Below are positions 9,685 through 17,318 of a stretch of 44,161 nt of DNA, one piece after another. The notes under the pieces are model-generated. The model was not told the DNA's origin. It saw only the letters and a list, made by a program, of their open reading frames with translations, and ran no database searches. The stretch is from positions 1 to 44,161 of the forward strand of contig JASLWO010000072.1 of assembly GCA_030740795.1 (NCBI GenBank). Reading direction: 5' to 3'. A program made the position numbers and the translations under genes. The stretch's first letter is position 1; each line of letters opens with the position of its first letter. Source of the stretch: Acidimicrobiales bacterium (GTDB lineage Bacteria; Actinomycetota; Acidimicrobiia; Acidimicrobiales; UBA8592).

Positions 9685-10860
9685 GTGAGTCATTCCGGTG
9701 ATCCTTTTATTAAACCGCAGTTGCGTGAATTTGGAGAAACAATTTTCGCTGAGATGTCGGCACTAGCGGCTGCAACCGGCGCCATTAATCTCGGTCAGGG
9801 GTTTCCGGACACAGATGGGCCATCTGAAATTTCAGAATTAGCGATCTCCGCTATTCGCAATGGACATAACCAATACCCGCCGGGGTTGGGCATACAAGAA
9901 CTTCGTCAAGCAATCTCCGCCCATCAGAAGCGTTTCTACGATCTTGATTTTGATTTTGAAACCGAAGTGCTTGTAACCGCAGGAGCGACTGAAGGGATAG
10001 CTGCTTCTCTGCTAGCCATCTGTGAATCAGGCGATGAGATAATCACCTTTGAACCTTATTATGATTCTTACGCTGCTTCTATTGCCCTTAGCGGGGCCAC
10101 AAGACGTGTCGTGACGCTTCGGACTCCTAACTATAGCTTTGACCCTGATGAACTCAGAAACGCTGTGAACGTTAATACGAAAGCGATACTTGTTAATTCT
10201 CCCCATAATCCAACTGGCAAAGTCTTTGACATGGAAGAGTTATCACTTATTTCTGAAATCTGTCAAGAGCACGACCTTATTGCAATTTGTGATGAAGTGT
10301 ATGAACATCTTGTCTTCGAAGGTTCTCACACTCCCCTAATATCTTTTCCTGGAATGCGGGACCGCACCATTCAGATTTCTTCTGCTGGTAAGACCTTTAG
10401 CTTCACCGGATGGAAAATAGGATGGGTCTGTGCCCAGCCTGCTCTAATAAACACCGTCCGCACAGCGAAACAATTTCTAACATACGTGAATGGAGCTCCC
10501 TTCCAGCATGCAATCGCTTCAGCTCTAGAACTTCCTGATACATATTTCAGTGATTTTCTTGTTGACATGACAAAGAAAAGAAATTGTTTAACAACTGGTT
10601 TAAAGGAAGCAGGGTTCAACGTATTCTCACCTGCCGGCACATTCTTCGTAACCGCGGATATTCGACCTTTCGGGATTTCCGATGGTAGACAATTCTGTCT
10701 AGATTTACCGGACGCATGCGGTGTTGTTGCTGTCCCTAACGTTGTCTTCTACGACAATAAAGAGGAAGGAGAACATCTGGTTCGGTTCGCTTTTTGTAAG
10801 CGATTAGAAGTTCTTGAATCTGCGGTTTCTCGGTTAACCACTTTGGGAGATGCGAAATGA
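9685..10860 (+). CDS. Class I/II PLP aminotransferase (glutamine/methionine transaminase-like)
   Basis: A fold-type I aminotransferase of 391 residues. Visible are INLGQGFPDTDGPSE (substrate loop), NQYPPGLGIQELR, TAGATEGIAASLLA, NSPHNPTGKVF, ICDEVYEHLVF and the PLP-binding lysine K236 in SSAGKTFSFTGWKIGW, ending with an arginine in LVRFAFCK that should bind the carboxylate. This pattern is that of the YbdL/kynurenine-aminotransferase branch, which includes glutamine- and methionine-using transaminases. The start is GTG. Its stop overlaps the start of the omega-amidase gene (ATGA), which strongly suggests that the two enzymes act in sequence: glutamine transamination followed by hydrolysis of 2-oxoglutaramate. 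DapC or AspC-like activity remains possible. Confidence 0.85.
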   Translation: MSHSGDPFIKPQLREFGETIFAEMSALAAATGAINLGQGFPDTDGPSEISELAISAIRNGHNQYPPGLGIQELRQAISAHQKRFYDLDFDFETEVLVTAGATEGIAASLLAICESGDEIITFEPYYDSYAASIALSGATRRVVTLRTPNYSFDPDELRNAVNVNTKAILVNSPHNPTGKVFDMEELSLISEICQEHDLIAICDEVYEHLVFEGSHTPLISFPGMRDRTIQISSAGKTFSFTGWKIGWVCAQPALINTVRTAKQFLTYVNGAPFQHAIASALELPDTYFSDFLVDMTKKRNCLTTGLKEAGFNVFSPAGTFFVTADIRPFGISDGRQFCLDLPDACGVVAVPNVVFYDNKEEGEHLVRFAFCKRLEVLESAVSRLTTLGDAK

Positions 10861-11615
10861 GAGTTGCTGCAATTCAACACGAAATTATCTGGGAAAACCC
10901 GGAAGCTAACTTTTTTAATCTGCAACCTATGATTCAAGAGGCAATTGAGAAAGGTGCTGAACTTATTGTTTTAACAGAGTTATTCAGTACTGGATTTTCT
11001 ATGAATACTTTCCATACAGCTGAACTGCAAGATGGTCCCAGTACTTCTTTTCTGGTTGAACAAGCCCGTCAGACAGGAGTCACAATTTGTGGTTCGGTGC
11101 CTTCTCTTAAACCTTCTTCCCAAAACCCACAGAACTGTCTTGTCGTCGCCCATCCTGATGGTTCAGTGGACCGGTATGCAAAAAAGCATCTCTTCACTTT
11201 TGCAGAAGAAGACAAACATTACGAAGCGGGTTCCACGAATTTAACATTGGAAATTAAAGACTTAACAATGAGTTTCTTTGTTTGTTTTGATCTTCGTTTC
11301 GCTCCTGATTTTTGGGACTTAGCTAAGGAGACTGATCTCTTTATAGTGGTTGCAAACTGGCCTGAAACTCGCAGTGATCATTGGAAATCTCTTCTTCGAG
11401 CTCGGGCTATTGAAAATCAGTCATATGTGCTTGGAGTTAATAGAGTTGGAGATGGAGATGGAATAAAATATTCAGGTGACAGTTGCCTTATCAACCCTCT
11501 GGGAGAAAGTATTGCTACTGCTTCTCCTAATACCCCTACAGTCCTTATGGGAGATGTGGATAAGCAAGTTGTGGTTGAAACACGTCAACGGTTTCCGTTT
11601 CTTCATGACCGCTGA
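10857..11615 (+). CDS. Omega-amidase (YafV/Nit2-like carbon-nitrogen hydrolase)
   Basis: The 252-residue nitrilase-superfamily protein has the full catalytic triad: E41 in LTELFSTGFSM, K109 in RYAKKHLF and C143 in FVCFDLRFAPDFW. FSTGFSM, VANWPETRSDHW and ARAIENQSYVLGVNRVG are characteristic of the YafV/Nit2 omega-amidase branch, which hydrolyses 2-oxoglutaramate or 2-oxosuccinamate to 2-oxoglutarate or oxaloacetate plus ammonia. The four-base overlap with the upstream transaminase supports a two-step glutamine transaminase-omega-amidase route that makes transamination irreversible. Transcription ends against the convergent beta-propeller gene; a short 5-bp hairpin (AGTTC/GAACT) lies at the junction. 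Confidence 0.88.
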   Translation: MRVAAIQHEIIWENPEANFFNLQPMIQEAIEKGAELIVLTELFSTGFSMNTFHTAELQDGPSTSFLVEQARQTGVTICGSVPSLKPSSQNPQNCLVVAHPDGSVDRYAKKHLFTFAEEDKHYEAGSTNLTLEIKDLTMSFFVCFDLRFAPDFWDLAKETDLFIVVANWPETRSDHWKSLLRARAIENQSYVLGVNRVGDGDGIKYSGDSCLINPLGESIATASPNTPTVLMGDVDKQVVVETRQRFPFLHDR

Positions 11616-11633
11616 GTTTGGCAACTAGTTCTA

Positions 11634-13235
11634 TTAGGAACTTTCACCTAGCATTAAAATTTTTCCATCTCGATTTCCGATAATGATTTTCCCATCCCAA
11701 ACTGCGGGTGTGGCTTCAAGACACCCGTTACTTACTTGGAAAGACCAGAGTGTAGGAGGTCGTATAGTCGTGTCACTCACATCAAAAGCATTTAAGTAGC
11801 CGTTGCAATCAGCTTGAAGCAAAACATCATCGATAACCACTGGGGAACTCCATAAGGGACCTTGCAAAAGAAATTCCCAGCGTATTTCACCACTATCGGT
11901 ATCTATCCCCATTAATCGTGCTGAATCTGTTGCGACAATAAGAATATCCCTATGGAGGGCGGGTGTGGCCCACACCCCATCAGGCAGTTCTGCATTATCA
12001 AAAATTGACCAAATTAAAGGGTCATCTGGCTTTGATGGATCTAGTTTTACGATCTGACCTACTTGAAATGAACGTGAGTAGCCTCTTTCGTATTCGACAC
12101 CAACGTAAAGGGACCCTTGTTCATCTATGACAATCGTTGCATCAACGTCGTCACCTACCCAGTACCTGAAATTACGTACAGGGTCTTCGCCAACTGATAG
12201 AAGTGATAGGTCCCAGCCTTGAACAAGCCCGCCTGAGTTAGCGAAATAGGCTGTATCTCCGCTGATAGCGACGGAACCTTCAATAGAAACATTGCTCCCA
12301 ACAGTGAAAATTAAATCGTCGTCGTAACCGGGTGCAGCAAACACTAATTCGGGTTGCGCTTCGACGAGGCCATCTGCATCAAATGAGCGATTTAATTTAA
12401 TGATGTGGAACATTGAATTCTCTCCACCAACAAAGAGGTAGTCATCAAGGACTAATGGGGCTCCATCCCAATCATTATTCCAAAGACTTCCTTCCACAGT
12501 GTCAGAATCAAGACTCCACAAAACAACGGGTTCACTACGGTCCAAAGCGATTACGCGAAGCAGGTCATCTCTTCCACCCGTATACACAACGGGATAACCA
12601 TCTGGATCTACAGTTACTGAGCCTTTAATAATGTCATCCGTTTGGAAGGGTTTCAGTAATTGTTTCCCTGTGTCAGCGTCTATGAAATGGATAGCTCCAT
12701 CCAATGCCCCAAAGACGGCCCATGTTATATCGCCACGCTCAAAAATGGCTGGCTGGCCCGTCCATCCGAGTCCACACCACTCTTCGTTTTGGTAATCGAG
12801 CATCGTCACTCCACAAAGCAGTTCGTTTTCTGGGTATTCCCATTTAATTTCTGGATTATTCGGTATTGGCCCAGTCCCGTAGAAAGTTCGCGTTGGATTA
12901 CCTCTAAATGTAAGAAGGCCCGAGACTGTTGTCCCCCATGGTTCTCCTACTGATTCAGGATCTACCCAACCGGGGTATGGGTCAGGTTCGGGTATGGGAG
13001 TAAGGGTAGGTACTGGCGTTGGCTGAGGAGTTGGTGCTGGTGTCGGAGTTGGGATTGGGATTGAAGTCGGAGTTACAAATACTTCCTCTAACGGCTCATC
13101 CGTTTGGGTAAGAATCCAAATCCACGCACCGAGGGCAGCGCCAAGAGCGAATAGGGCAATAGGAATTGCCCACCGAAGAGAACGGTTTAAGCCTTCCTTT
13201 GAAGGCTTGGCATAACGGGGGGAATACGGATCCAA
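11634..13235 (-). CDS. Membrane-anchored PQQ-like beta-propeller protein
   Basis: The 533-residue protein has a short basic cytoplasmic N-terminus, one membrane segment near residues 22-44 (IPIALFALGAALGAWIWIL), a Pro/Thr-rich extracellular linker of about 40 residues (PTPTPAPTPQPTPVPTLTP), then repeated blade-like units. Examples are FGALDGAIHFIDADTGKQL, MGIDTDSGEIRWEF and LNAFDVSDTTIRPPTLWSF, typical of PQQ-like/YVTN outer-face propellers, with VFGALDG, YTGGRDD and IIGNRDGK strands. The fold suggests an extracytoplasmic scaffold or binding protein, not an enzyme, and no PQQ dehydrogenase residues were recognised. The start is TTG, 9 bases after the crotonase stop, so it is probably co-transcribed with it. 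Function unknown. Confidence 0.7.
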   Translation of the reverse strand: MDPYSPRYAKPSKEGLNRSLRWAIPIALFALGAALGAWIWILTQTDEPLEEVFVTPTSIPIPTPTPAPTPQPTPVPTLTPIPEPDPYPGWVDPESVGEPWGTTVSGLLTFRGNPTRTFYGTGPIPNNPEIKWEYPENELLCGVTMLDYQNEEWCGLGWTGQPAIFERGDITWAVFGALDGAIHFIDADTGKQLLKPFQTDDIIKGSVTVDPDGYPVVYTGGRDDLLRVIALDRSEPVVLWSLDSDTVEGSLWNNDWDGAPLVLDDYLFVGGENSMFHIIKLNRSFDADGLVEAQPELVFAAPGYDDDLIFTVGSNVSIEGSVAISGDTAYFANSGGLVQGWDLSLLSVGEDPVRNFRYWVGDDVDATIVIDEQGSLYVGVEYERGYSRSFQVGQIVKLDPSKPDDPLIWSIFDNAELPDGVWATPALHRDILIVATDSARLMGIDTDSGEIRWEFLLQGPLWSSPVVIDDVLLQADCNGYLNAFDVSDTTIRPPTLWSFQVSNGCLEATPAVWDGKIIIGNRDGKILMLGESS

Positions 13236-13244
13236 CTTATGCTC

Positions 13245-14042
13245 TTATCGTCCTTTGAATTCCGCTGATCGACGATCCTCAAAGGACGCGACTCCTTCTT
13301 TGGCGTCCTCGGTTGACATTAACTGCGATTGGGTCTTTCCAAAGGCGTCTACACATGCTTGGAAACCTTCATCCAGCCAGCGTTTAGATGATGCTTTCGT
13401 TTCTTGAACAGCTAATGGTGCCATTTCGCAGATTCTTTCAGCGATTTCTATTGCGCGATTAAGTTCTGTCCCAGTTGGGACAATTTCTTGAACCAAGCCG
13501 ATTCTGTATGCTTCTTCAGAGTCAAATTCGTCGCATGTGAGAAGGTGATACATCGCATTGCCCCAGCCTCCGCGTTCAACAAATCTGATAGTTGCTCCTC
13601 CCGTTGCATGGATGCCTCGAGCTGGCTCCAATTGTGAAAAGCGGCAATTCTCAGCGGCGATGATGATATCTCCAGCAAGTGCTAGTTCTATCCCGAAGGT
13701 ATAAGTTATTCCTTGAACAGCGGTAACTATTGGTTTTCTGCATCCTCTACCCAACGCCATCGGGTCAACTCGCTCGCTTGCGTTCGTATGGGAACGGTTA
13801 TTGTCAGACATTCTTTGCGTCCATTTAGGTAAGTCAAGCCCTGCCGTAAAATGGTCTCCGTACCCAAACAGAACCCCCGCCCATAAATCCTCGCTTTCAT
13901 CAAGAAGTGTCAGAGCGTCAACTAGTTGGGCAGCCATGACCGGCGTGTACCCATTGTACTTTTCAGGGCGATTCAATCCGATGAGTAGAATGCGATCTTT
14001 GATCTCCGTTGTCACTGAGCCTTCATTATCAACCATATACAT
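13245..14042 (-). CDS. Enoyl-CoA hydratase/isomerase family (crotonase)
   Basis: The 265-residue crotonase-fold protein carries IGLNRPEKYNGYTP, an oxyanion-hole strand GDHFTAGLDLPKW near residue 67, a second one in GITYTFGIELALAGDIIIAAE, and FSQLEPARGIHATGGATIRF where the catalytic acid/base residues normally lie. The C-terminal helices include EAYRIGLVQEIVP and MAPLAVQETKASSKR. Canonical hydratases have two glutamates. Here E in SQLEPARG is present, but the second position reads GGATIRF, so hydratase activity is not assured; isomerase, hydrolase or another CoA reaction is possible. AAGG four bases before ATG 14042 supports that start. It heads a two-gene unit with the beta-propeller gene. 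Confidence 0.85.
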   Translation of the reverse strand: MYMVDNEGSVTTEIKDRILLIGLNRPEKYNGYTPVMAAQLVDALTLLDESEDLWAGVLFGYGDHFTAGLDLPKWTQRMSDNNRSHTNASERVDPMALGRGCRKPIVTAVQGITYTFGIELALAGDIIIAAENCRFSQLEPARGIHATGGATIRFVERGGWGNAMYHLLTCDEFDSEEAYRIGLVQEIVPTGTELNRAIEIAERICEMAPLAVQETKASSKRWLDEGFQACVDAFGKTQSQLMSTEDAKEGVASFEDRRSAEFKGR

Positions 14043-14092
14043 TGACCTTAGTTCGTTTATTCAGATGTTTTGCAACAGGTAGCCTGTCTAGA

Positions 14093-14656
14093 TCATTCGT
14101 CGTTTACTAGTCTGAAGGCACGTTTAAGAAGCGGAGTTTCTTGCCCCGGCTGTATTTGTTCACCTTCTAAACCATCATCCCACAATGACCCTTGTGTAAT
14201 TTCTTCAGTTACCCCATCATTTGGAACTACTTGTAGGAAAGACTCTTCGAAAGGTTCCGAAGTTAATTCCTCAAGCATTCCTGTTCGTTGATCTTCGTCC
14301 TTAGATTCTATAATTATCTCATCTTTAACAATAGGAACGTCTTCTATTGGGATTTCCATGTTCAGGTCAGGTTCAGGGTATGCATCTTCGATTATTTGAG
14401 CTGGAACAGACTGCTTCTTTGAAACTTTTTTTGACTTTTTCTTGCGTTTCCGAGGAGATGAACGGTCGTCTGTTAGAACCCACCCAACTGGAACAGTGGT
14501 TCTACTAACGTGGATTTCGCATAATGGTGACCCATCTGGAGCTTTATCATGACTCGGTTCAACTATCCATGCTCGTCGAGATTGAGGGACCATAAGAAGC
14601 ACTGCTTCCGCTGCTTTACCGCAGCCAACACGGTTACAGAAATCAGTCCTATCCAC
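14093..14656 (-). CDS. DUF3499-like zinc-binding protein
   Basis: The 187-residue protein begins with a compact cysteine/histidine module, C7-x4-C12 and later C46-x2-H49 in LCEIHVSRTTVPVGW, with W30 between, matching the layout of the actinobacterial DUF3499 family (N-terminal CxxxxC and LCxxH...PxGW). A strongly basic stretch follows (RKRKKKSKKVSKK near residues 70-82), then about 100 acidic, low-complexity residues with many Glu/Asp/Ile. The module probably binds zinc; the basic patch could bind nucleic acid, which is inference. The start is GTG without an obvious ribosome site. It is transcribed away from the M29-like gene. Confidence 0.7.
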   Translation of the reverse strand: MDRTDFCNRVGCGKAAEAVLLMVPQSRRAWIVEPSHDKAPDGSPLCEIHVSRTTVPVGWVLTDDRSSPRKRKKKSKKVSKKQSVPAQIIEDAYPEPDLNMEIPIEDVPIVKDEIIIESKDEDQRTGMLEELTSEPFEESFLQVVPNDGVTEEITQGSLWDDGLEGEQIQPGQETPLLKRAFRLVNDE

Positions 14657-14827
14657 GCCAAGAAGCTACATCATGTTGAGGCAACCTGTGTGCCTATCCT
14701 CAAAAAAGTTTCTTGGAAGCCATTTCATTAATGTTGAATACGGACTCTGATTTCATTATCTATAGCCGATATGCAGCCTGACCAAATGTTTTCATTTATG
14801 ATTAACCTATCTACATGAGGAGACATC

Positions 14828-15847
14828 ATTTATTCTTGGCGAACGCTTGAGATACTCTCACAACAGTTTGAGTTGTGCGGAGTTCATGCTGATTCGCTGG
14901 TGGCTGTTCTAAGTGATGAATTGTCCCCCGAAGAGACGAAATCCAATACGTTGATGGCTTTGGAGAGAATCGGGTGTCACATGATTTCTTTAACTCTTCC
15001 TTTCAGTAACCAACTATCATTTCAGGAACAATTGAAGCATCAGAGCGGCTCCTTAGCTCTTTCTAGGGCTGACTTGGTTATTGACTTGACACGAAGAATT
15101 AAAGATTCTGATATGGATCAACATCCTTTGAGCAAAACTCGTGTGCTTTCTATAGATTCACCAATTGTGAACGAACCACATCATTTGATGACAAGTGACG
15201 GAGTCACCAAACGGGTCAACAAGATCGTCGGACTTATTGATGACGGCGGGAATTTACATGTTTCATCACCATCTGGAACTCAAATAAGTTTTGATCTTAC
15301 GCATTGTTCAAGAATAATAAAAACAGGCATCCCCTCTAAAATAGGGGCGGTTGCTAAATGGCCAACCGGATCTATTGAACTCTTCCCTGACCAGAACGAT
15401 CTCAATGCCGACATTATCGTTATGCCCGGCGATCTGGTCCTTGACGCAAAACACATTATTAAAAATCCCGTCCGCTTAGAAATTGAGAAGGGAAACATAG
15501 TTGAAATTAAGGGAGAGTCAAGCGACGCGAATTTAATCAAAGCGCAACTTGAATATTACCCGAACCCAGAAAAAGCTTACTCATTTCGAAGCGTTTGTTT
15601 GGGATTGCGCCTTTCGTCTACCAGTTCATATAGTGGCCCTTTCGATCCTGAGAGACTTGAAGGGTCTGAAGGTGGTTTTCAAGCTGGTTGGGTTACGGTT
15701 TCAACTGGGACTAGAAACCAGTCAGCTATTTCTCTCACACTGACTAATGCAAGTGTTGCCCTTGGTAACGTAGAGATTTTTTCAAATGGTCAACTATCAG
15801 CGAATCTCAGACCAGACATATACGAAATCTCTGCATTAGAGCTTTAG
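14828..15847 (+). CDS. M29/NicX-like metallo-protein (aminopeptidase or dihydroxypyridine-dioxygenase-like), probable ATT start
   Basis: The 339-residue product resembles the leucyl-aminopeptidase M29 / 2,5-dihydroxypyridine dioxygenase (NicX) superfamily. It has an N-terminal Rossmann-like half (VAVLSDELSPEET, ALERIGCHMISL, RADLVIDLT), then GNLHVSSPSGTQISFDL, ELFPDQNDLNADIIVMPG, and a C-terminal half where metal ligands should lie. Ligand residues differ from classical M29 and I cannot assign them. The start is unusual. Family-like residues YSWRTLEILSQQFELCGVH extend upstream of the only nearby TTG (14873). The first in-frame stop upstream is TGA 14816-14818. GAGGAG (14817-14822) lies 5 bases before ATT 14828, the best-placed initiation codon. 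An in-frame ATG at 14798 precedes that TGA. Substrate unknown. Confidence 0.6.
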   Translation: MYSWRTLEILSQQFELCGVHADSLVAVLSDELSPEETKSNTLMALERIGCHMISLTLPFSNQLSFQEQLKHQSGSLALSRADLVIDLTRRIKDSDMDQHPLSKTRVLSIDSPIVNEPHHLMTSDGVTKRVNKIVGLIDDGGNLHVSSPSGTQISFDLTHCSRIIKTGIPSKIGAVAKWPTGSIELFPDQNDLNADIIVMPGDLVLDAKHIIKNPVRLEIEKGNIVEIKGESSDANLIKAQLEYYPNPEKAYSFRSVCLGLRLSSTSSYSGPFDPERLEGSEGGFQAGWVTVSTGTRNQSAISLTLTNASVALGNVEIFSNGQLSANLRPDIYEISALEL

Positions 15848-15859
15848 ATTAACTAACGG

Positions 15860-15943
15860 GAGAGAATTACCTACTCAGCTAAGCATCTTTAAAAATGCTT
15901 CAATCTTATGAAATTCTCTCTGGACCTTACGCCTTTCGTAAGG
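15860..15943 (+). other. Structured intergenic segment ahead of the LysM gene
   Basis: Between the M29-like gene and the LysM lipoprotein lie nested and tandem inverted repeats. GAGAGAATT (15860-15868) pairs with AATTCTCTC (15912-15920), enclosing AAGCAT/ATGCTT (15881-15886 and 15895-15900). A perfect 7-bp hairpin follows (CCTTACG / CGTAAGG, 15925-15943). No U-tract follows either structure, so they are not simple terminators. They could be a 5-prime leader of the LysM gene or a 3-prime stabiliser of the upstream mRNA. The sequence does not match the ydaO (c-di-AMP) riboswitch core as I remember it. Confidence 0.45.
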
Positions 15944-15978
15944 TATCGTGCCTCACAAGGATTTACTGAGGAATAGAA

Positions 15979-16344
15979 ATGAAGAAATTTTTTGGAATTG
16001 TAATTTTTGCTCTCTTAACTTTAGGAGCTTGTGGGGGAGGTAGCTCTGATGAAGCTCCTCCAGCTAGTTCAGAAAATGACTCCACTGTTGAAGAAGAGAC
16101 ACCGGCAACTGAAACTCCGGTTGTTGTAGAGCCAACTCCTACAGCGGAAGTCGTCATTCCAACCCCTGCTCCACTTATCCATACAGTGCAACCAGGTAAT
16201 TCCTTAGGCCAAATAGCCCAAAGCTACGGAGTTCCTATTGAAGTACTTGCCGCCGAGAATGGGATTGAAGATTACAACCTTATTCAAGTCGGGCAAGAAA
16301 TCGTTATCCCCATATTGGAAGAAGATGAAGAGGAAGAGGAATAA
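15979..16344 (+). CDS. LysM-domain lipoprotein
   Basis: A 121-residue secreted lipoprotein. The signal peptide MKKFFGIVIFALLTLGAC ends in the lipobox LGAC with acceptor Cys18. An acidic Ser/Pro/Thr/Glu-rich linker of about 45 residues follows, then one LysM module (HTVQPGNSLGQIAQSYGV ... LIQVGQEIVIP, about residues 72-115) and a very acidic tail (EEDEEEEE). LysM binds peptidoglycan or related glycans, so the protein probably tethers to or senses the cell wall outside the membrane. GAGGAA lies about 6 bases before the ATG. It ends 16 bases from the convergent cyclophilin gene. Confidence 0.88.
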   Translation: MKKFFGIVIFALLTLGACGGGSSDEAPPASSENDSTVEEETPATETPVVVEPTPTAEVVIPTPAPLIHTVQPGNSLGQIAQSYGVPIEVLAAENGIEDYNLIQVGQEIVIPILEEDEEEEE

Positions 16345-16360
16345 ATTTTCCTCACCCCTT

Positions 16361-16915
16361 TTAATCTGTTTCGGAGATTGTCACAGAGTGTATGACTACA
16401 TCTTCAACGGGTCTGTCACCGGAATGAGTTGCAACGAGCTGCATTGCTTCAGCTACTTCTAAACCCTTTACAACTTTTCCGAATAATGAATACTGCGGAG
16501 GAAGACCTACCCCGCTTTGCCCAGTCACTATAAAAAATTGGCTACCGTTCGTATTTGGTCCAGCATTTGCCATTGCTATAGAGCCTATTTCATATCTACC
16601 TGGGGCTGGGAGCTCATCAGCGAACCGATAACCCGGCCCGCCCATTCCTGAACCTTCTGGGCACCCTCCTTGGCACATAAACCCATTGATGATTCTGTGG
16701 AAGATGAGATCGTCGTAATAGTGATAGCGAGACAAGAAAACAAAGTTATTGACTGTTAAAGGAGCGCCGACGCTATCAAGATGAATGATCATTTCACCTA
16801 ATGAGGTTTCCATCTTTGCTGTATAGGTTTTACCCTCTTCTATACACATCGGTGGAGCTTCTGAAAAGCTGGTTTGGCGTGGGCTTGACCCGTCAGGGTT
16901 CGGACAATCAGACAT
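16361..16915 (-). CDS. Peptidylprolyl cis-trans isomerase, cyclophilin type
   Basis: Cyclophilins catalyse proline isomerisation during folding. The 184 residues have the standard core: MIIHLDSVGAPLTVNNFVFL, the catalytic arginine in LIFHRIINGFMCQGG, GPGYRFADE, GSIAMANAGPNTNGSQFFI and YSLFGKVVKGLEV. The N-terminus has a short extension with two cysteines (SDCPNPDG and PPMCIEEG) and no signal peptide, so it should be cytoplasmic unless exported otherwise. The tryptophan of many cyclosporin-binding forms is not in its usual place, as in many bacterial homologues. GAGGAAATTC before the ATG is a good ribosome site. The gene is monocistronic. Confidence 0.95.
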   Translation of the reverse strand: MSDCPNPDGSSPRQTSFSEAPPMCIEEGKTYTAKMETSLGEMIIHLDSVGAPLTVNNFVFLSRYHYYDDLIFHRIINGFMCQGGCPEGSGMGGPGYRFADELPAPGRYEIGSIAMANAGPNTNGSQFFIVTGQSGVGLPPQYSLFGKVVKGLEVAEAMQLVATHSGDRPVEDVVIHSVTISETD

Positions 16916-16989
16916 GAATTTCCTCTTTTTCTAATTAATTCTTGAACGCTTACCCTATCCGTATTTCGTATTTCACTCCACCATCCCCT

Positions 16990-17196
16990 ATGAGAAGCCC
17001 TTATGAACCTACGATCCGCAATGTGGTACAGAAACCTAGAAGAGGGAAGATTCGTAAGATCAGGCAAAAGCGGATGACTATTTCCTGCAACGTATGTGAT
17101 GTGACTTGGAGGGGGAAACCAGGAGACTCATGTTGGATTTGTGGAACTAACGAAACGATTGAAGCTGTACCCGCTCAAATTAAAATCGTCTCTTAA
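16990..17196 (+). CDS. Small zinc-ribbon protein
   Basis: A 68-residue frame from ATG 16990, in frame with an earlier TTG at 16942. The N-terminal half is basic (VVQKPRRGKIRKIRQKR). The C-terminal half is a zinc ribbon: ISCNVCDVTWRGKPGD and SCWICGTNE, two CxxC knuckles 12 residues apart. The protein could bind RNA, DNA or a protein partner; no specific family is recognised. There is no Shine-Dalgarno before the ATG, so translation may be leaderless or from the TTG. It is divergent from the cyclophilin gene and is followed directly by the two C-loop hairpins. Confidence 0.5.
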   Translation: MRSPYEPTIRNVVQKPRRGKIRKIRQKRMTISCNVCDVTWRGKPGDSCWICGTNETIEAVPAQIKIVS

Positions 17197-17204
17197 TAGA
17201 CACA

Positions 17205-17312
17205 GGTGGCCAGCCGATGATCTAACCCCCGGTGATCATCGACTGTTTTTGAGCCACCCGTTTAACTCCACAGTGGCTGATAGCCCCCCGGTCAAATCAG
17301 CCACACTGGAGT
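17205..17312 (+). ncRNA. Twin C-loop hairpins, probable 6C-type small RNA
   Basis: Two adjacent stem-loops share one architecture. Hairpin 1: outer stem GGTGGC (17205-17210) with GCCACC (17253-17258), inner perfect 8-bp stem CGATGATC/GATCATCG (17215-17222, 17234-17241), loop TAACCCCCGGT. Hairpin 2: outer stem ACTCCA/TGGAGT (17265-17270, 17307-17312), inner perfect 9-bp stem GTGGCTGAT/ATCAGCCAC (17273-17281, 17296-17304), loop AGCCCCCCGGTCAA. Both loops carry CCCCCGG. Paired hairpins with runs of about six C in the loop are the hallmark of the actinobacterial 6C RNA, a small RNA whose C-rich loops are thought to pair with G-rich ribosome sites. I see no U-tract terminator, so the 3-prime end is unclear. 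Confidence 0.65.
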
Positions 17313-17318
17313 CGAAGA

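Noticed and set aside
15848-15978. ydaO/c-di-AMP riboswitch before the LysM gene
   Set aside because: LysM genes are often under this riboswitch, but the conserved core of the aptamer is not present; only generic hairpins are seen.
16840-17067. 75-codon minus-strand frame across the cyclophilin start
   Set aside because: It overlaps the cyclophilin gene and the divergent zinc-ribbon gene in other frames and has no recognisable content.
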